64,000 nt of DNA, taken from positions 1 through 64,000 of the forward strand of contig CALQAH020000004.1 of NCBI GenBank assembly GCA_943328505.2, written 5' to 3'. Under the pieces are notes generated by a model. The model was not told the DNA's origin. It searched no databases and was given only the letters and a program-made list of their open reading frames with translations. Source of the DNA: Rhizobium sp. Q54 (lineage in GTDB: Bacteria; Bacteroidota; Bacteroidia; Flavobacteriales; Flavobacteriaceae). Of the stretch, positions 18,164-27,930 are shown one piece after another. Numbering within the stretch: the stretch's first letter is position 1; every line of letters starts with the position of its first letter. The position numbers were made by a program, and so were the translations under genes.

Positions 18164-19249
18164 TTATTTCCCTTTAACCGAAGCTTCAAGATTTCTTTCA
18201 ATGGTATGACCAGGTCGTGACCATTTGGGTTTTTCTCCTAATGTTTGATATTCGGAATCAATCGCTTCAACCGTTTCAGGCTGTGCAACTTTAACAAATG
18301 GTTTTTGAGGAATTAACCCAAGCATTTCAAACATTTTCATGTCTTCATTCACATCTGGATTTGGCGTAGTTAATAACTTATCGCCGGCAAAAATAGAATT
18401 GGCACCTGCAAAAAAGCACATCGCTTGACCTTCTCTACTCATATTCATTCTGCCAGCCGAAAGACGAACTTGTGTTTCAGGCATAACTATTCTTGTTGTT
18501 GCAACCATTCGTATCATTTCCCAAATTTCTACAGGCTTTTCATCTTCCATAGGAGTGCCTTCAACAGCTACTAATGCATTGATCGGGACAGATTCAGGTT
18601 GTGGATTTAATGTTGAGAGTGCAACTAGCATTCCTGCTCGATCTTCTATACTTTCTCCCATTCCAATAATACCGCCACTACAAACAGTAACATTCGTTTT
18701 TCGAACATTTTCAATGGTTTGAAGTCTGTCTTCAAATCCACGCGTAGAAATAACTTCCTTATAATATTCTTCAGAGGTGTCTAAATTGTGATTGTAGGCA
18801 TAAAGTCCAGCTTCGGCTAAACGTTGGGCTTGATTTTCAGTAATCATTCCAAGCGTACAACAAACCTCCATGTCTAATTTGTTTATAGTACGAACCATTT
18901 CTAATACTTGGTCAAATTCTGGTCCGTCTTTTACATTTCGCCATGCAGCTCCCATGCATACTCTTGAAGAACCGCTTGATTTTGCTCTTAGTGCTTGTGC
19001 TTTTACTTGACTTACAGACATCAAATCATTGCCTTCAATATCAGTATGATAACGGGCAGCTTGTGGGCAATACCCGCAATCTTCGGGACAACCACCAGTT
19101 TTTATGGAAAGTAAAGTTGAAACTTGAACTACATTTGGATCATGTTGTTCTCTATGTATTGTGGCTGCTTCGTATAACAAATCCATCATAGGTTTGCTGT
19201 AAATTGCAATAATTTCTTCTTTAGTCCAATTGTGCTTAGCAATGCTCAT
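18164..19249 (-). CDS. bioB: Biotin synthase
   Basis: Radical SAM enzyme that inserts sulfur into dethiobiotin, the last step of biotin synthesis. At 361 residues it is slightly longer than E. coli BioB. The radical SAM cluster ligands are C54, C58 and C61 in CPEDCGYCPQA. The auxiliary-cluster Cys residues in RVCMGAAW and MEVCCTLGM are present, as are YNHNLDTSEEYY and the C-terminal Arg in VRLSAGRMNMS. It lies about 11 kb from bioFDA and on the opposite strand, so it is regulated separately. It has a well-spaced promoter at 19271-19301, and no BirA-type operator was recognised. Confidence 0.97.
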   Translation of the reverse strand: MSIAKHNWTKEEIIAIYSKPMMDLLYEAATIHREQHDPNVVQVSTLLSIKTGGCPEDCGYCPQAARYHTDIEGNDLMSVSQVKAQALRAKSSGSSRVCMGAAWRNVKDGPEFDQVLEMVRTINKLDMEVCCTLGMITENQAQRLAEAGLYAYNHNLDTSEEYYKEVISTRGFEDRLQTIENVRKTNVTVCSGGIIGMGESIEDRAGMLVALSTLNPQPESVPINALVAVEGTPMEDEKPVEIWEMIRMVATTRIVMPETQVRLSAGRMNMSREGQAMCFFAGANSIFAGDKLLTTPNPDVNEDMKMFEMLGLIPQKPFVKVAQPETVEAIDSEYQTLGEKPKWSRPGHTIERNLEASVKGK

Positions 19250-19270
19250 TTATGTCAAATTTTATTGAAC

Positions 19271-19301
19271 CAAAAGTAGTTAAATTGTCATAAAGAAGCA
19301 A
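19271..19301 (-). promoter_or_regulatory. bioB promoter
   Basis: On the minus strand TACTTTTG (19271-19278) is preceded by TTG (19299-19301) with a 20-base spacer. The -7 box ends 21 bases before the bioB ATG, so the leader is very short. Confidence 0.65.
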
Positions 19302-19364
19302 TACAAAAAATAGAATTTAATTCTAACAAATTAACTGTTTGTTTAAATAGTTTTTAATAAAAAT

Positions 19365-20294
19365 TTAAACTTTTGTAAGATATGCTAGCGATGTTGCTTT
19401 GTCTAATACCAATTGGTCTTTCAAGGCAGCAAGCGATTCGAATTTTTTTTCATCACGAATTCTTTTTAGAATGGAAACAACTATTTCTTGTTCGTATAAA
19501 TCGTCATTATAATCAAAAAAGTGAATTTCTATAGTTTGTGTTACGCCATCAACAGTTGGTCTTACTCCAATATTCATCATGCCAAAAACTGTTTTATTTT
19601 TGATAATGCTTTTAACAATGTAAACTCCATTTTTTGGAAGTAATTTGTAGTCTTCCTTAATTTGAATATTAGCAGTTGGATACCCAATTGTTCTTCCCAA
19701 TTGTTTTCCCTTGGTTACAATTCCAGTTAATAAATAATTATATCCTAAATATTCAGTAGCTAAATCAATATTTCCTTGATTAAGTGCATTTCTAATTTTA
19801 GTGGAACTTATCGATACTTCATTAATTTCTTGAGCTGAAATTTGTTCCACTTCAAAGTTGTATTTTTTACCAAAATGAATCAAATCATCTATATTAGCAT
19901 TCCTATTTTTCCCAAAACGGTGGTCGTGTCCAATAATTATTTTTTGAATATTTAATTTTTCTACTAAAATTTTCTCTACGAATTCTTCAGCACTAAGTTC
20001 TGAAAAGGCTTTATTAAAAGGATGAATTATCAAGTTGCTTAGTCCTGTTTTTTCAATTAAAAAAACCTTTTCATTTATGGTGTTTAGTAATTTAATTTCC
20101 GACTTATCGTCTAAAACCATTCTTGGATGAGGGAAAAATGTTAGTACTAAACTATCGCAATTTAAATCTAATGCACTTTGTGTAATACGATTCAAAATTT
20201 TAGAATGACCTAGATGAACGCCGTCAAATATGCCAATGGTAACTATGGCTTTTTTGTCATTTTTGTAGGAATCAACAGAATTATATATTTTCAA
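19365..20294 (-). CDS. ribF: Bifunctional riboflavin kinase / FAD synthetase
   Basis: Phosphorylates riboflavin to FMN and adenylates FMN to FAD. At 309 residues it has the standard two-domain form. The N-terminal nucleotidyltransferase has GIFDGVHLGHSKIL (about residues 22-35, the HxGH signature) and ISSTKIRNAL. The C-terminal flavokinase has GRTIGYPTANI (about 202-212) with GVYIV following. The gene stands alone between bioB and the divergent metalloprotease gene. CAAAAATA at 20315-20322 reads TATTTTTG on the minus strand and is a possible -7 box. Confidence 0.95.
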   Translation of the reverse strand: MKIYNSVDSYKNDKKAIVTIGIFDGVHLGHSKILNRITQSALDLNCDSLVLTFFPHPRMVLDDKSEIKLLNTINEKVFLIEKTGLSNLIIHPFNKAFSELSAEEFVEKILVEKLNIQKIIIGHDHRFGKNRNANIDDLIHFGKKYNFEVEQISAQEINEVSISSTKIRNALNQGNIDLATEYLGYNYLLTGIVTKGKQLGRTIGYPTANIQIKEDYKLLPKNGVYIVKSIIKNKTVFGMMNIGVRPTVDGVTQTIEIHFFDYNDDLYEQEIVVSILKRIRDEKKFESLAALKDQLVLDKATSLAYLTKV

Positions 20295-20448
20295 AGCATG
20301 AATTTTTGATTCTACAAAAATATGTTTTAGAATTTGATTATTTTAATTTTAGTAAACTAATTAAATAAGAGGACATGCTAGGCTTTTACAAAAAGTAAAA
20401 TTGGCAATGCAAAAATCAGTGAATTTTAAATAAAAAAACAACTATAAT

Positions 20449-20478
20449 TTGTTAATCATTGAAAGATACTTATCTTTG
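20449..20478 (+). promoter_or_regulatory. Promoter of the first metalloprotease gene
   Basis: TTG (20449-20451), a 19-base spacer and TATCTTTG (20471-20478) give a good match to the flavobacterial promoter, 23 bases before the ATG. Confidence 0.7.
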
Positions 20479-20500
20479 AATCACTAAAAATCAAACTAAC

Positions 20501-23290
20501 ATGAAAAAAACTTTACTATTAGCGTTTATAACCGCTTTTACAGTTTGTACTTTACAAGCACAAACAAGCAAAATTTGGACTCCCTATAAAGGAGCCGCAG
20601 ATAAAATAATAACTGCAAAAGGAGTAGCGAGAGCTTCATTTCCTAAAAATTTTAACCTGTATGATATTAATATTGCTCCTTTAAGACAAGTTTTGTTTTC
20701 AAAAGAAGCATTAGTTTCAAATACTGGAGTTGTAATTACTTTGCCAAATATGAAAGGCGAATTAGAGCAATTTGAAATGTTTGAAGCTTCTAATTTTGAA
20801 GCCGATTTGCAAGCGCAATTTCCTGAGATTAGAGCTTTTTCTGGGAAAGGTATTACCGATAAATATGCTACCATTAAATTGAGTATTTCTCCTCAAGGAG
20901 TTCATACCATGATTTTCAGAACTGATAAAGAAAATGAATTTATGGAGCCTTACTCTCAAGATGGAAAAACATATGCAGTTTTTAATTCAAGTAGACAAAA
21001 AGGCAAATTAGCATGGACATGTGGTACTGATGAAACAAATTTGATGAATGATATTTCACATAAAGTTGTGAATACAAATAAGGCAAACAATGGATTGTTA
21101 AAAACAATGCGTTTGGCTCAATCGTGTACTGCAGAATATTCTAATTATTTTGGAGCAACATCTGCAGTTCAAGTAGCATTAGTATTGGCAGCATTCAATA
21201 CGTCATTAACGCGTTGTAATGGGGTGTATGAAAAAGATTTGGCAGTACACTTAAATCTTGTTGCAAGTTCTACAAATGTGATTTTTTATAATGCAGCTAC
21301 TGATCCTTATTCTGTAGCAGCCACTGGATCAGGAGGAGCTTGGAATGCTGAGTTGCAAAATACTTTAAGTAGCACACTTACTGGAGCAGCAACCACTTTA
21401 GCCGCTAACAATGCCGCTTATGATATTGGACATTTATATGGTGCTTCTGGTGGAGGTGGAAATGCAGGTTGTATTGGTTGTGTTTGTACCAACGATACTG
21501 CAAGTACAACAGATAAAAATAAAGGAAGTGGATTTACTTCTCCAGGGGATAATATTCCTGAAGGAGATAATTTTGATATTGATTATGTGGTTCATGAAGT
21601 GGGTCACCAACTTGGAGGAACGCATTCTTTCTCAAATGGCAATGAAGGTTCTGGAACTAATATTGAAGTTGGTTCGGGTGTAACAATTATGGGTTATGCA
21701 GGTATTACATCTGAAGATGTTGCAGCACACTCTATAGATATTTATCACGCGGCAAATATTGGTCAAATTCAAGCGAATTTGTCAACTAAAACATGTCCCG
21801 TATCAACAAGTCTTACCGGAGTTAATGCCGCGCCAGTTGTAAACGCAGGAGCAGATGTTACTATCCCAAAAAGCACGCCATTTTTACTAACAGGCTCAGC
21901 TACCGATGCCAACCCAAATGATGTACTTACCTATTGTTGGGAACAAAATGATAATGATAATGCTGCTCAAACAGGAGCTGCAAGTGCTGCAAGTCCCACA
22001 AAACCTACTGGACCAAACTGGGTTACCTATCAACAAACGGCTTCTCCCTCTAGATATATGCCAAAACTATCCACTATTTTAGCTAACTCTGTAACAACAG
22101 CAGGAGCTGAAATCAACATTGAGGCATTAAGTTCTGTTGCTAGAACATTAACATTTAGATTAACAGTTAGAGATAATTCTCCTTATGTTGCCTCAACTAA
22201 AGTTGCTCAAACAGGTTTTGATGACAGAATTGTTACTATTGATGCTACAAGAGGACCTTTAAATGTAACTTCACAAGGAGCTGCAAATCAAAGTTGGATT
22301 CAAGGATCAACACAAACAGTTACTTGGACAGTCAACAATACCAATACAAGCACAGGTGGAACTAATGTTGATATTTTATTATCTACCGATGGAGGTTTGA
22401 CTTTTCCAACCACATTATTAGCTGCTACTCCAAATGATGGATCAGAAACGATTACTGTGCCAAACATTACTGCAACAAATTGTAGAGTAATGGTAAAAGC
22501 CTCAGCGGGTATATTCTTTAATGTAAATACTGCACCTATTGCTATTGGTTATACAGTTACTTCAGCATGTAATACGTATACAAATAATACCGTTCTTCCA
22601 GTTGTTGATGGTCTTGCTGCTAATTCACCTGGCCCAACAGCCTCAAAAACTATTACAGTACCAGCACCAGGAGGAACAATCTCTGATGTAAATGTTACTT
22701 TAGGTTTTACACATTCATATATCGAAGATTTGATTATCACAATGAGTCACCCTGACCTAACAGCAGTTACATTATGGAATAGAAATTGTGATAGTGCACC
22801 AACTACATTATCTTATATATTTTCAGATGGCAATCCATTAGTTCCAGGAACAGGTTGTACAGCAACTACTGGAACATTTGGTGCTCCTGGGTCACTAGCT
22901 AGTTTAAATGGTAAACCGAGTAGTGGAACTTGGACATTAAATGCAACTGATTGGTATGTTGGAGATACGGGTAGTATTCAAAACTGGTCAATCGAAGTTT
23001 GTACTACTTCCTATGCATTAGCCAATGCTGATTTTGAATTTGATAATCTTTCTTTGTATCCAAACCCTAATAAAGGTAATTTCACGGTTCAATTTAATTC
23101 AGCTTCAAATGATGATGTGAACATTACAGTTCATGATATAAGAGGTAGAGTTATTTTTGATAATCAATACACAAATAATTCTGGATTATTTTCTCAGAAC
23201 ATCCAATTAGAAAACGCTCAATCTGGAGTTTATCTTGTTTCTATTGAAAATGGTCAAAGAAAAGAAGTTAAAAAGATTGTGGTTGAATAA
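20501..23290 (+). CDS. Secreted reprolysin-like zinc metalloprotease with P-domain and T9SS type A tail
   Basis: A 929-residue exported protease. The signal peptide ends in LQAQ (about residue 21). A propeptide-like region of about 180 residues follows. The metzincin catalytic domain has HEVGHQLGGTH with zinc ligands H365, H369 and H375, general base E366, and the Met-turn IMGYAG. After two beta-sandwich segments comes a proprotein-convertase P-domain (about 689-835, IEDLIITMSHPD). The type A T9SS sorting domain runs from about 855 (LYPNPNKGNF) to the C-terminus (KKIVVE). It is followed by a hairpin and then a paralogue. Likely a surface or secreted endopeptidase; substrate unknown. Confidence 0.92.
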   Translation: MKKTLLLAFITAFTVCTLQAQTSKIWTPYKGAADKIITAKGVARASFPKNFNLYDINIAPLRQVLFSKEALVSNTGVVITLPNMKGELEQFEMFEASNFEADLQAQFPEIRAFSGKGITDKYATIKLSISPQGVHTMIFRTDKENEFMEPYSQDGKTYAVFNSSRQKGKLAWTCGTDETNLMNDISHKVVNTNKANNGLLKTMRLAQSCTAEYSNYFGATSAVQVALVLAAFNTSLTRCNGVYEKDLAVHLNLVASSTNVIFYNAATDPYSVAATGSGGAWNAELQNTLSSTLTGAATTLAANNAAYDIGHLYGASGGGGNAGCIGCVCTNDTASTTDKNKGSGFTSPGDNIPEGDNFDIDYVVHEVGHQLGGTHSFSNGNEGSGTNIEVGSGVTIMGYAGITSEDVAAHSIDIYHAANIGQIQANLSTKTCPVSTSLTGVNAAPVVNAGADVTIPKSTPFLLTGSATDANPNDVLTYCWEQNDNDNAAQTGAASAASPTKPTGPNWVTYQQTASPSRYMPKLSTILANSVTTAGAEINIEALSSVARTLTFRLTVRDNSPYVASTKVAQTGFDDRIVTIDATRGPLNVTSQGAANQSWIQGSTQTVTWTVNNTNTSTGGTNVDILLSTDGGLTFPTTLLAATPNDGSETITVPNITATNCRVMVKASAGIFFNVNTAPIAIGYTVTSACNTYTNNTVLPVVDGLAANSPGPTASKTITVPAPGGTISDVNVTLGFTHSYIEDLIITMSHPDLTAVTLWNRNCDSAPTTLSYIFSDGNPLVPGTGCTATTGTFGAPGSLASLNGKPSSGTWTLNATDWYVGDTGSIQNWSIEVCTTSYALANADFEFDNLSLYPNPNKGNFTVQFNSASNDDVNITVHDIRGRVIFDNQYTNNSGLFSQNIQLENAQSGVYLVSIENGQRKEVKKIVVE

Positions 23291-23313
23291 CTATAAGATT
23301 TTATAAATTTTTT

Positions 23314-23340
23314 AAAAGAGGTGTTTTAACACCTCTTTTT
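23314..23340 (+). terminator. Terminator between the two metalloprotease genes
   Basis: AAAAGAGGTGTT pairs with AACACCTCTTTT, followed by a T-run to 23343. The second protease gene is therefore probably transcribed from its own promoter, with a -7 candidate TATATTTG at 23416-23423. Confidence 0.85.
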
Positions 23341-23444
23341 TTTGTTAAAATAGTGCTATTAATGTTGTAAAAAAAACTTAACATTTTGAATTTCTATTAT
23401 TATAAAAAAATACAATATATTTGAATTTTAAAAAACAAAACGCT

Positions 23445-26153
23445 ATGAAAAAAACATTACTATTAGTAACTATTTTAATTTTCTCAAATAGTTATTCGCA
23501 ATCTCAAATTTGGAGAAAAGCAAACGAGGATAGAGTGGCTTTAAAAGAAAAGCTAGAACGTGCCTCAACACCAATTGAATTTCAAGTTTTCTCACTTGAT
23601 ATGATAGCTTTAAAAGCGCAACTTCAGCAAGCACCTTCTCAGGATAATGTAGCAGGTAGATCAAATGTGATTATTCAATTTCCTTCATCAGATGGTACAA
23701 TTGAAAGTTATAGAATTTACGAATCGGCTGTTATGCATCCTGATTTAGCAGCAAGATATCAAGACATTAAAACCTATGTTGGTCAAGGTATTGAAGATCC
23801 CACAGCTTCAATCAACATTAGTACTACACTTTTTGGTTTACATGCTATGGTATTATCTGGTAAAACAGGAACTACCTATATCGATCCTTATACTAAAGAC
23901 TTAAATGAGTATGTCGTTTATAAAAAATCAAATCTACGTTCTTCAAGATCTTTTACATGTGATGTTGAAGAGGCTCAAGGTTTTACAAATGCACCTTTAA
24001 GCTTAACAACTAAAGCAACAGATAGCAAGTTTAGAACCTATCGTTTAGCAATGGCATGCACTATTGAATATGCAGCTTACCACGTTACTGCAGCCGGTCT
24101 TGCTGCTGGAACTACAGCTCAAAAGAAAGCGGCTGTATTAGCAGCAATGGTTGTTTCCATGACTAGAATTAATGGAGTATATTTAAAAGATATGTCATTA
24201 ACAATGCAATTAGTTGCTAATAATGATTCCATTATTTTTATAACTACGGATAGTTTTAGCAATACTGCGGCAAACAGTTTAATTAATGAAAGTCAAACAG
24301 TAATTGATGGCGCAATTGGATCCGCTAATTATGATATTGGACATACTGTTAGTACAGGTGGTGGTGGATTAGCACAAAGACCATGTGTATGTATCACAGG
24401 TTCAAAAGCTAGAGGTATTACAGGTTCGCCAGCACCAGTTGGAGACGCTTACGATATTGATTTTGTTGCCCATGAAATGGGACATCAATTTGGTGCTAAT
24501 CATACTTTTGCAGGTGATGGTGGTAATTGTGCAGGAAACAGAAGTAATACTACGGCTGTTGAACCAGGAAGCGGAACGACTATTATGGCTTATGCTGGAA
24601 TATGTTCTCCACAAGATGTACAACCAAATAGTGACGATCATTTTCATGCAGTGAGTTTAGCGGAGATGTTTTCACATATTACTGGTGCAGGAAATTGTGT
24701 TGCAGGAGTAGTAAACGGAAATAATCCTCCAGTAATTCCAGCTTTAACAAATTATACTATTCCTAATGGAACGCCATTTAGACTTACAGCAAACAATGTT
24801 ACAGATGCTAATGGAGATGCATTAACGTATTGCTGGGAGCAAAATAATGGAACGTATGTTTCAAGTCCAATACCATCGGCAACATCTACAACAGGATCAA
24901 ATTTCAGATCTTTTTCTCCAACCACATCACCAACTAGATTTTTCCCTAAATTCTCGGATGTTTTAGCTGGAAATTTAGTTCAACCATGGGAATTGTTACC
25001 AACAGTTGCAAGAACTATGGCATTTAGAGTAACCGTTAGAGACAACAGAACTCCAAATGGTGGTCAAACCGCTAGTTCAGATATGACTTTAACGTATGCA
25101 AGCGTTGGTCCATTTAGAATTACGAGTCCAGATGTTACCAATGCCTCATGGATACAAGGATCTCCTCAAACCATAACTTGGGATGTTGCAGGAACGACAG
25201 CAAATGGAATTAATACAGCAAATGTTAATGTTTTATTATCTACTGACGGAGGTGTTACTTTTGGAACTGTATTGGCAGCAAATACTGCTAATGATGGTTC
25301 ATTAAGTATAGATGTTCCAAATGTTGCTGCTCCTTATTGTAGAATTATGATAGAAGCTGTTGGGAATGTATTTTATGCTCTTTCGAAATCCTTTTCAATT
25401 GGATATGTTGTTAATTCAGTAACCACATGTAATACTTATACGGCAAATCCAGGAACCGCTATTGCAGCTCAAACACCATTGTCCTATCAAATTTTAGGTT
25501 CTGTAAATGTTCCTGCTAATGTTGTTATTTCAGATTTAAATTTATCTGTAAATATTACACATACAAGAATAAACGATTTATATGTTGGATTGTTAAAACC
25601 TGGCGCAACTACAGTTGGAGAAATTAGATTAGTTTACCAACAGAGTTGTCCTACGTCAACAACGAGTAGTATGATCACTACCTTTGATGATAGTGGTGTA
25701 ACTCTAGCTTGTGCAGGAATAGCAGGAAGCAATACCTACAGACCTCTAACTACATTGGATATTTATAATGGTCAAAGTTCATTAGGAGATTGGAGACTTG
25801 TTATTGCTGATGTTGTTGCTGCAAATAATGGAACATTAAATAGTTTTGCTGTAAATATTTGTTCTACAACAACTACAGAAACTTTAGCAACCGCTGCATT
25901 TGGATTAACTGATTTTGTTGTTTATCCAAATCCTAATAATGGAGATTTTAATATTAAATTTAATACTAATTCTTCTAATGGTGTTAAAGTATTGGTTCAT
26001 GATATGAGAGGTAGAAGAATACTTGAGAATGATTTCACTAGCAGTGCTACTTTTAATGAAAACATTCATTTAAATAATGCACAATCTGGAGTTTACTTAC
26101 TTACGGTTACTGATGGTGAAAGAAAAGAAGTTAAAAAGATTGTGGTGGAATAA
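23445..26153 (+). CDS. Secreted reprolysin-like zinc metalloprotease, paralogue of the preceding gene
   Basis: A 902-residue exported protease. The ATG at 23445 is chosen because it begins the signal peptide MKKTLLLVTILIFSNSYSQ; the in-frame TTG at 23421 overlaps the -7 box and is unlikely. A prodomain is followed by the metzincin site HEMGHQFGANH (H343, E344, H347, H353) with IMAYAG as Met-turn. Then come a P-domain-like segment (ITHTRINDLYVGLLKPG) and a type A T9SS tail (VYPNPNNGDFN to KKIVVE). Domain order matches the upstream gene, with moderate divergence, so the pair arose by tandem duplication. Confidence 0.92.
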   Translation: MKKTLLLVTILIFSNSYSQSQIWRKANEDRVALKEKLERASTPIEFQVFSLDMIALKAQLQQAPSQDNVAGRSNVIIQFPSSDGTIESYRIYESAVMHPDLAARYQDIKTYVGQGIEDPTASINISTTLFGLHAMVLSGKTGTTYIDPYTKDLNEYVVYKKSNLRSSRSFTCDVEEAQGFTNAPLSLTTKATDSKFRTYRLAMACTIEYAAYHVTAAGLAAGTTAQKKAAVLAAMVVSMTRINGVYLKDMSLTMQLVANNDSIIFITTDSFSNTAANSLINESQTVIDGAIGSANYDIGHTVSTGGGGLAQRPCVCITGSKARGITGSPAPVGDAYDIDFVAHEMGHQFGANHTFAGDGGNCAGNRSNTTAVEPGSGTTIMAYAGICSPQDVQPNSDDHFHAVSLAEMFSHITGAGNCVAGVVNGNNPPVIPALTNYTIPNGTPFRLTANNVTDANGDALTYCWEQNNGTYVSSPIPSATSTTGSNFRSFSPTTSPTRFFPKFSDVLAGNLVQPWELLPTVARTMAFRVTVRDNRTPNGGQTASSDMTLTYASVGPFRITSPDVTNASWIQGSPQTITWDVAGTTANGINTANVNVLLSTDGGVTFGTVLAANTANDGSLSIDVPNVAAPYCRIMIEAVGNVFYALSKSFSIGYVVNSVTTCNTYTANPGTAIAAQTPLSYQILGSVNVPANVVISDLNLSVNITHTRINDLYVGLLKPGATTVGEIRLVYQQSCPTSTTSSMITTFDDSGVTLACAGIAGSNTYRPLTTLDIYNGQSSLGDWRLVIADVVAANNGTLNSFAVNICSTTTTETLATAAFGLTDFVVYPNPNNGDFNIKFNTNSSNGVKVLVHDMRGRRILENDFTSSATFNENIHLNNAQSGVYLLTVTDGERKEVKKIVVE

Positions 26154-26177
26154 TAAATTCAAAGTTATATTTTAAAT

Positions 26178-26207
26178 AAAAAGGCGAGAAGTAATTCTCG
26201 CCTTTTT
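26178..26207. terminator. Bidirectional terminator between protease and ferredoxin genes
   Basis: AAAAAGGCGAGAA and TTCTCGCCTTTTT form a perfect 13-bp stem with a GTAA loop, between convergent genes. Confidence 0.92.
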
Positions 26208-26209
26208 AT

Positions 26210-26542
26210 TTATTGTTCCGGGGCAATTTCAATGGTTAAACCATCAAGTTCTTCTGAGATAGCAATTTGGCAACCCAATCGAGAATTTTCTTTTACATGA
26301 TACGCTTCAGTTAGCATAGCCTCTTCATCATCATTGCGTTCGGTTTGTAAAACATCATTTAACACATAACATTGACACGATGCACACATAGCCATTCCGC
26401 CACAAATACCAATAGTTCCTTCTTCGGCTAGTTCATACATCCTAATAAGCTCCATAATATTTAAGTTCATATCTGTTGGAGCTTGAACTTCATGCTTTAT
26501 ACCTTGACGGTCCGTAATTTTTATGGTGATATCTTGTGGCAT
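26210..26542 (-). CDS. 2Fe-2S ferredoxin, adrenodoxin type
   Basis: Small electron carrier of 110 residues. The cysteine pattern in GICGGMAMCASCQCYV plus a later LGCQI is that of the adrenodoxin-like 2Fe-2S family. It is the last gene of a four-gene run and starts one base after the stop of the ferredoxin-NADP reductase, so the reductase is its probable electron donor. The presence of nifU-like and mrp upstream suggests use in Fe-S cluster assembly, but other acceptors are possible. Confidence 0.93.
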   Translation of the reverse strand: MPQDITIKITDRQGIKHEVQAPTDMNLNIMELIRMYELAEEGTIGICGGMAMCASCQCYVLNDVLQTERNDDEEAMLTEAYHVKENSRLGCQIAISEELDGLTIEIAPEQ

Positions 26543-26543
26543 G

Positions 26544-27596
26544 TTATTCTATCGATTTCACAACTGCTTTTTCAGCCTCTTTGCGTGTACCGTCAAAACC
26601 ATCTACGCCAGAAACAGTAGTGTATTTCAATACATATTTTTTCCCTGGATTCATACGTTGATACACACTTTGTACCATTAAAGTGGCTTCGTGAAATCCG
26701 CAAAGAATTAATTTTAATTTTCCTGGATAAGTGTTTACATCACCAATAGCATAGATGCCGTTGATGTTGGTTTGGTAATCTAATGCATTGTTTACTTTGA
26801 TGGCGTTTTTTTCAATTTCCAAACCCCAATTGGCTATCGAACCTAATTTTGGAGTTAATCCAAAAAGTGGAATAAAATAATCAGTTTCAATTTTTTCTTG
26901 AATACCGTTTTTATCTATAGTAATTGCTGTTAGTTTTTTATCTCCATGAAGAGAAACTAATTCTGCTGGTGTTATTAAATTTACCAAGCCTAATTTTTTA
27001 TATTCTTGTAATTTCTCAACGGAATCTAATGCACCGCGAAATTCATTTCGTCTATGAATTAATGTCACACTTGAAGCTACATCAGCTAGATAAATACTCC
27101 AGTCCAATGCCGAATCACCTCCGCCAGCAATTACAATTTTTTTATCTCTAAAAAGTTCAGGGTCTTTTACAAAATATTCAACCCCTTTATCTTCAAAGAA
27201 ATTAATAGTGTCAAGAATGGGTTTTCGAGGTTCAAAACTCCCTAATCCACCTGCTATTGCAACAGCATTTGCATGATGTTTAGTCCCTTTATTGGTGGTT
27301 ACTATAAAAGTTCCGTCGTCTAATTTGTCAATGGTTTCGGCATTTTCATTCAAAGTAAATCCAGGTTGGAATTGTTTGATTTGTTCCATTAAATTAGACA
27401 CCAAGTCGCCTGCTAATATATCTGGAAACCCGGGTATATCGTAGATTGGTTTTTTGGGATACAATTCAGACAATTGTCCGCCAACTTGAGGTAAAGCGTC
27501 TATAATATGACATCTTAATTTTAATAAACCCGCTTCAAAAACAGCAAAAAGGCCAGTAGGTCCAGCACCGATTATTACTATATCTGTTTCAATCAT
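26544..27596 (-). CDS. Ferredoxin-NADP+ reductase, thioredoxin-reductase-like
   Basis: Flavoprotein of 350 residues that moves electrons between NADPH and ferredoxin. The FAD Rossmann motif is GAGPTGLFAVFEAGLLKL (about residues 10-27). The NADP-binding motif is GGGDSALDWSIYLADVA (about 158-174). The C-terminal FAD-binding AIGDVNTYPGKLKLI is present. The redox Cys pair of true thioredoxin reductases is missing, which identifies the TrxR-like FNR class of Bacteroidetes, Chlorobi and Bacillus. Its partner ferredoxin is the next gene. Confidence 0.92.
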   Translation of the reverse strand: MIETDIVIIGAGPTGLFAVFEAGLLKLRCHIIDALPQVGGQLSELYPKKPIYDIPGFPDILAGDLVSNLMEQIKQFQPGFTLNENAETIDKLDDGTFIVTTNKGTKHHANAVAIAGGLGSFEPRKPILDTINFFEDKGVEYFVKDPELFRDKKIVIAGGGDSALDWSIYLADVASSVTLIHRRNEFRGALDSVEKLQEYKKLGLVNLITPAELVSLHGDKKLTAITIDKNGIQEKIETDYFIPLFGLTPKLGSIANWGLEIEKNAIKVNNALDYQTNINGIYAIGDVNTYPGKLKLILCGFHEATLMVQSVYQRMNPGKKYVLKYTTVSGVDGFDGTRKEAEKAVVKSIE

Positions 27597-27599
27597 TCT

Positions 27600-27839
27600 T
27601 TAAGCAATATTAACAACCGTTTCAATTTGTGGTGCGTACTTTTTAATAGTAGTCTCCACTCCGGCTCTAAGCGTCATTTGGTTTACACTACAACCGGTAC
27701 AAGCACCTTCAAAACGCACTTTTACATGTTTTTCATCATCAATTGAAACCAAACTTATATCTCCACCATCTGAATTCAAAAACGGTCTGATTTCTTGTAG
27801 TGCTTTTTCGATATTTAAGGTTAATTCTTCGTGTGTCAT
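27600..27839 (-). CDS. NifU C-terminal domain protein
   Basis: Fe-S scaffold or carrier of 79 residues made of a single NifU C-terminal domain. The cluster-binding CxxC is in CTGCSVNQMTL, preceded by RPFLNSDGGDISLV. It lies between mrp and the ferredoxin reductase with a 3-base gap to the latter. Together these genes suggest cluster assembly and delivery with a dedicated electron supply. Confidence 0.92.
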   Translation of the reverse strand: MTHEELTLNIEKALQEIRPFLNSDGGDISLVSIDDEKHVKVRFEGACTGCSVNQMTLRAGVETTIKKYAPQIETVVNIA

Positions 27840-27860
27840 AATTTGATTGTTAGATTATTA

Positions 27861-27926
27861 GACTTGCTTAGACTTGCTTAGACATATTAGATTTTTTCAA
27901 CAAATCTAATTTTCTACGTTGTCTAA
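27861..27926 (-). repeat. Repeat-rich spacer between mrp and nifU-like gene
   Basis: GACTTGCTTA occurs twice in tandem (27861-27880). ATTAGATTT (27886-27894) and AAATCTAAT (27902-27910) form a perfect hairpin. Variants of TTGTCTAA and TTAGAC recur on both sides. No coding potential is seen, although the gap lies within an apparent operon. The build is like the spacers of the biotin genes but with different words. Confidence 0.55.
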
Positions 27927-27930
27927 CCTT

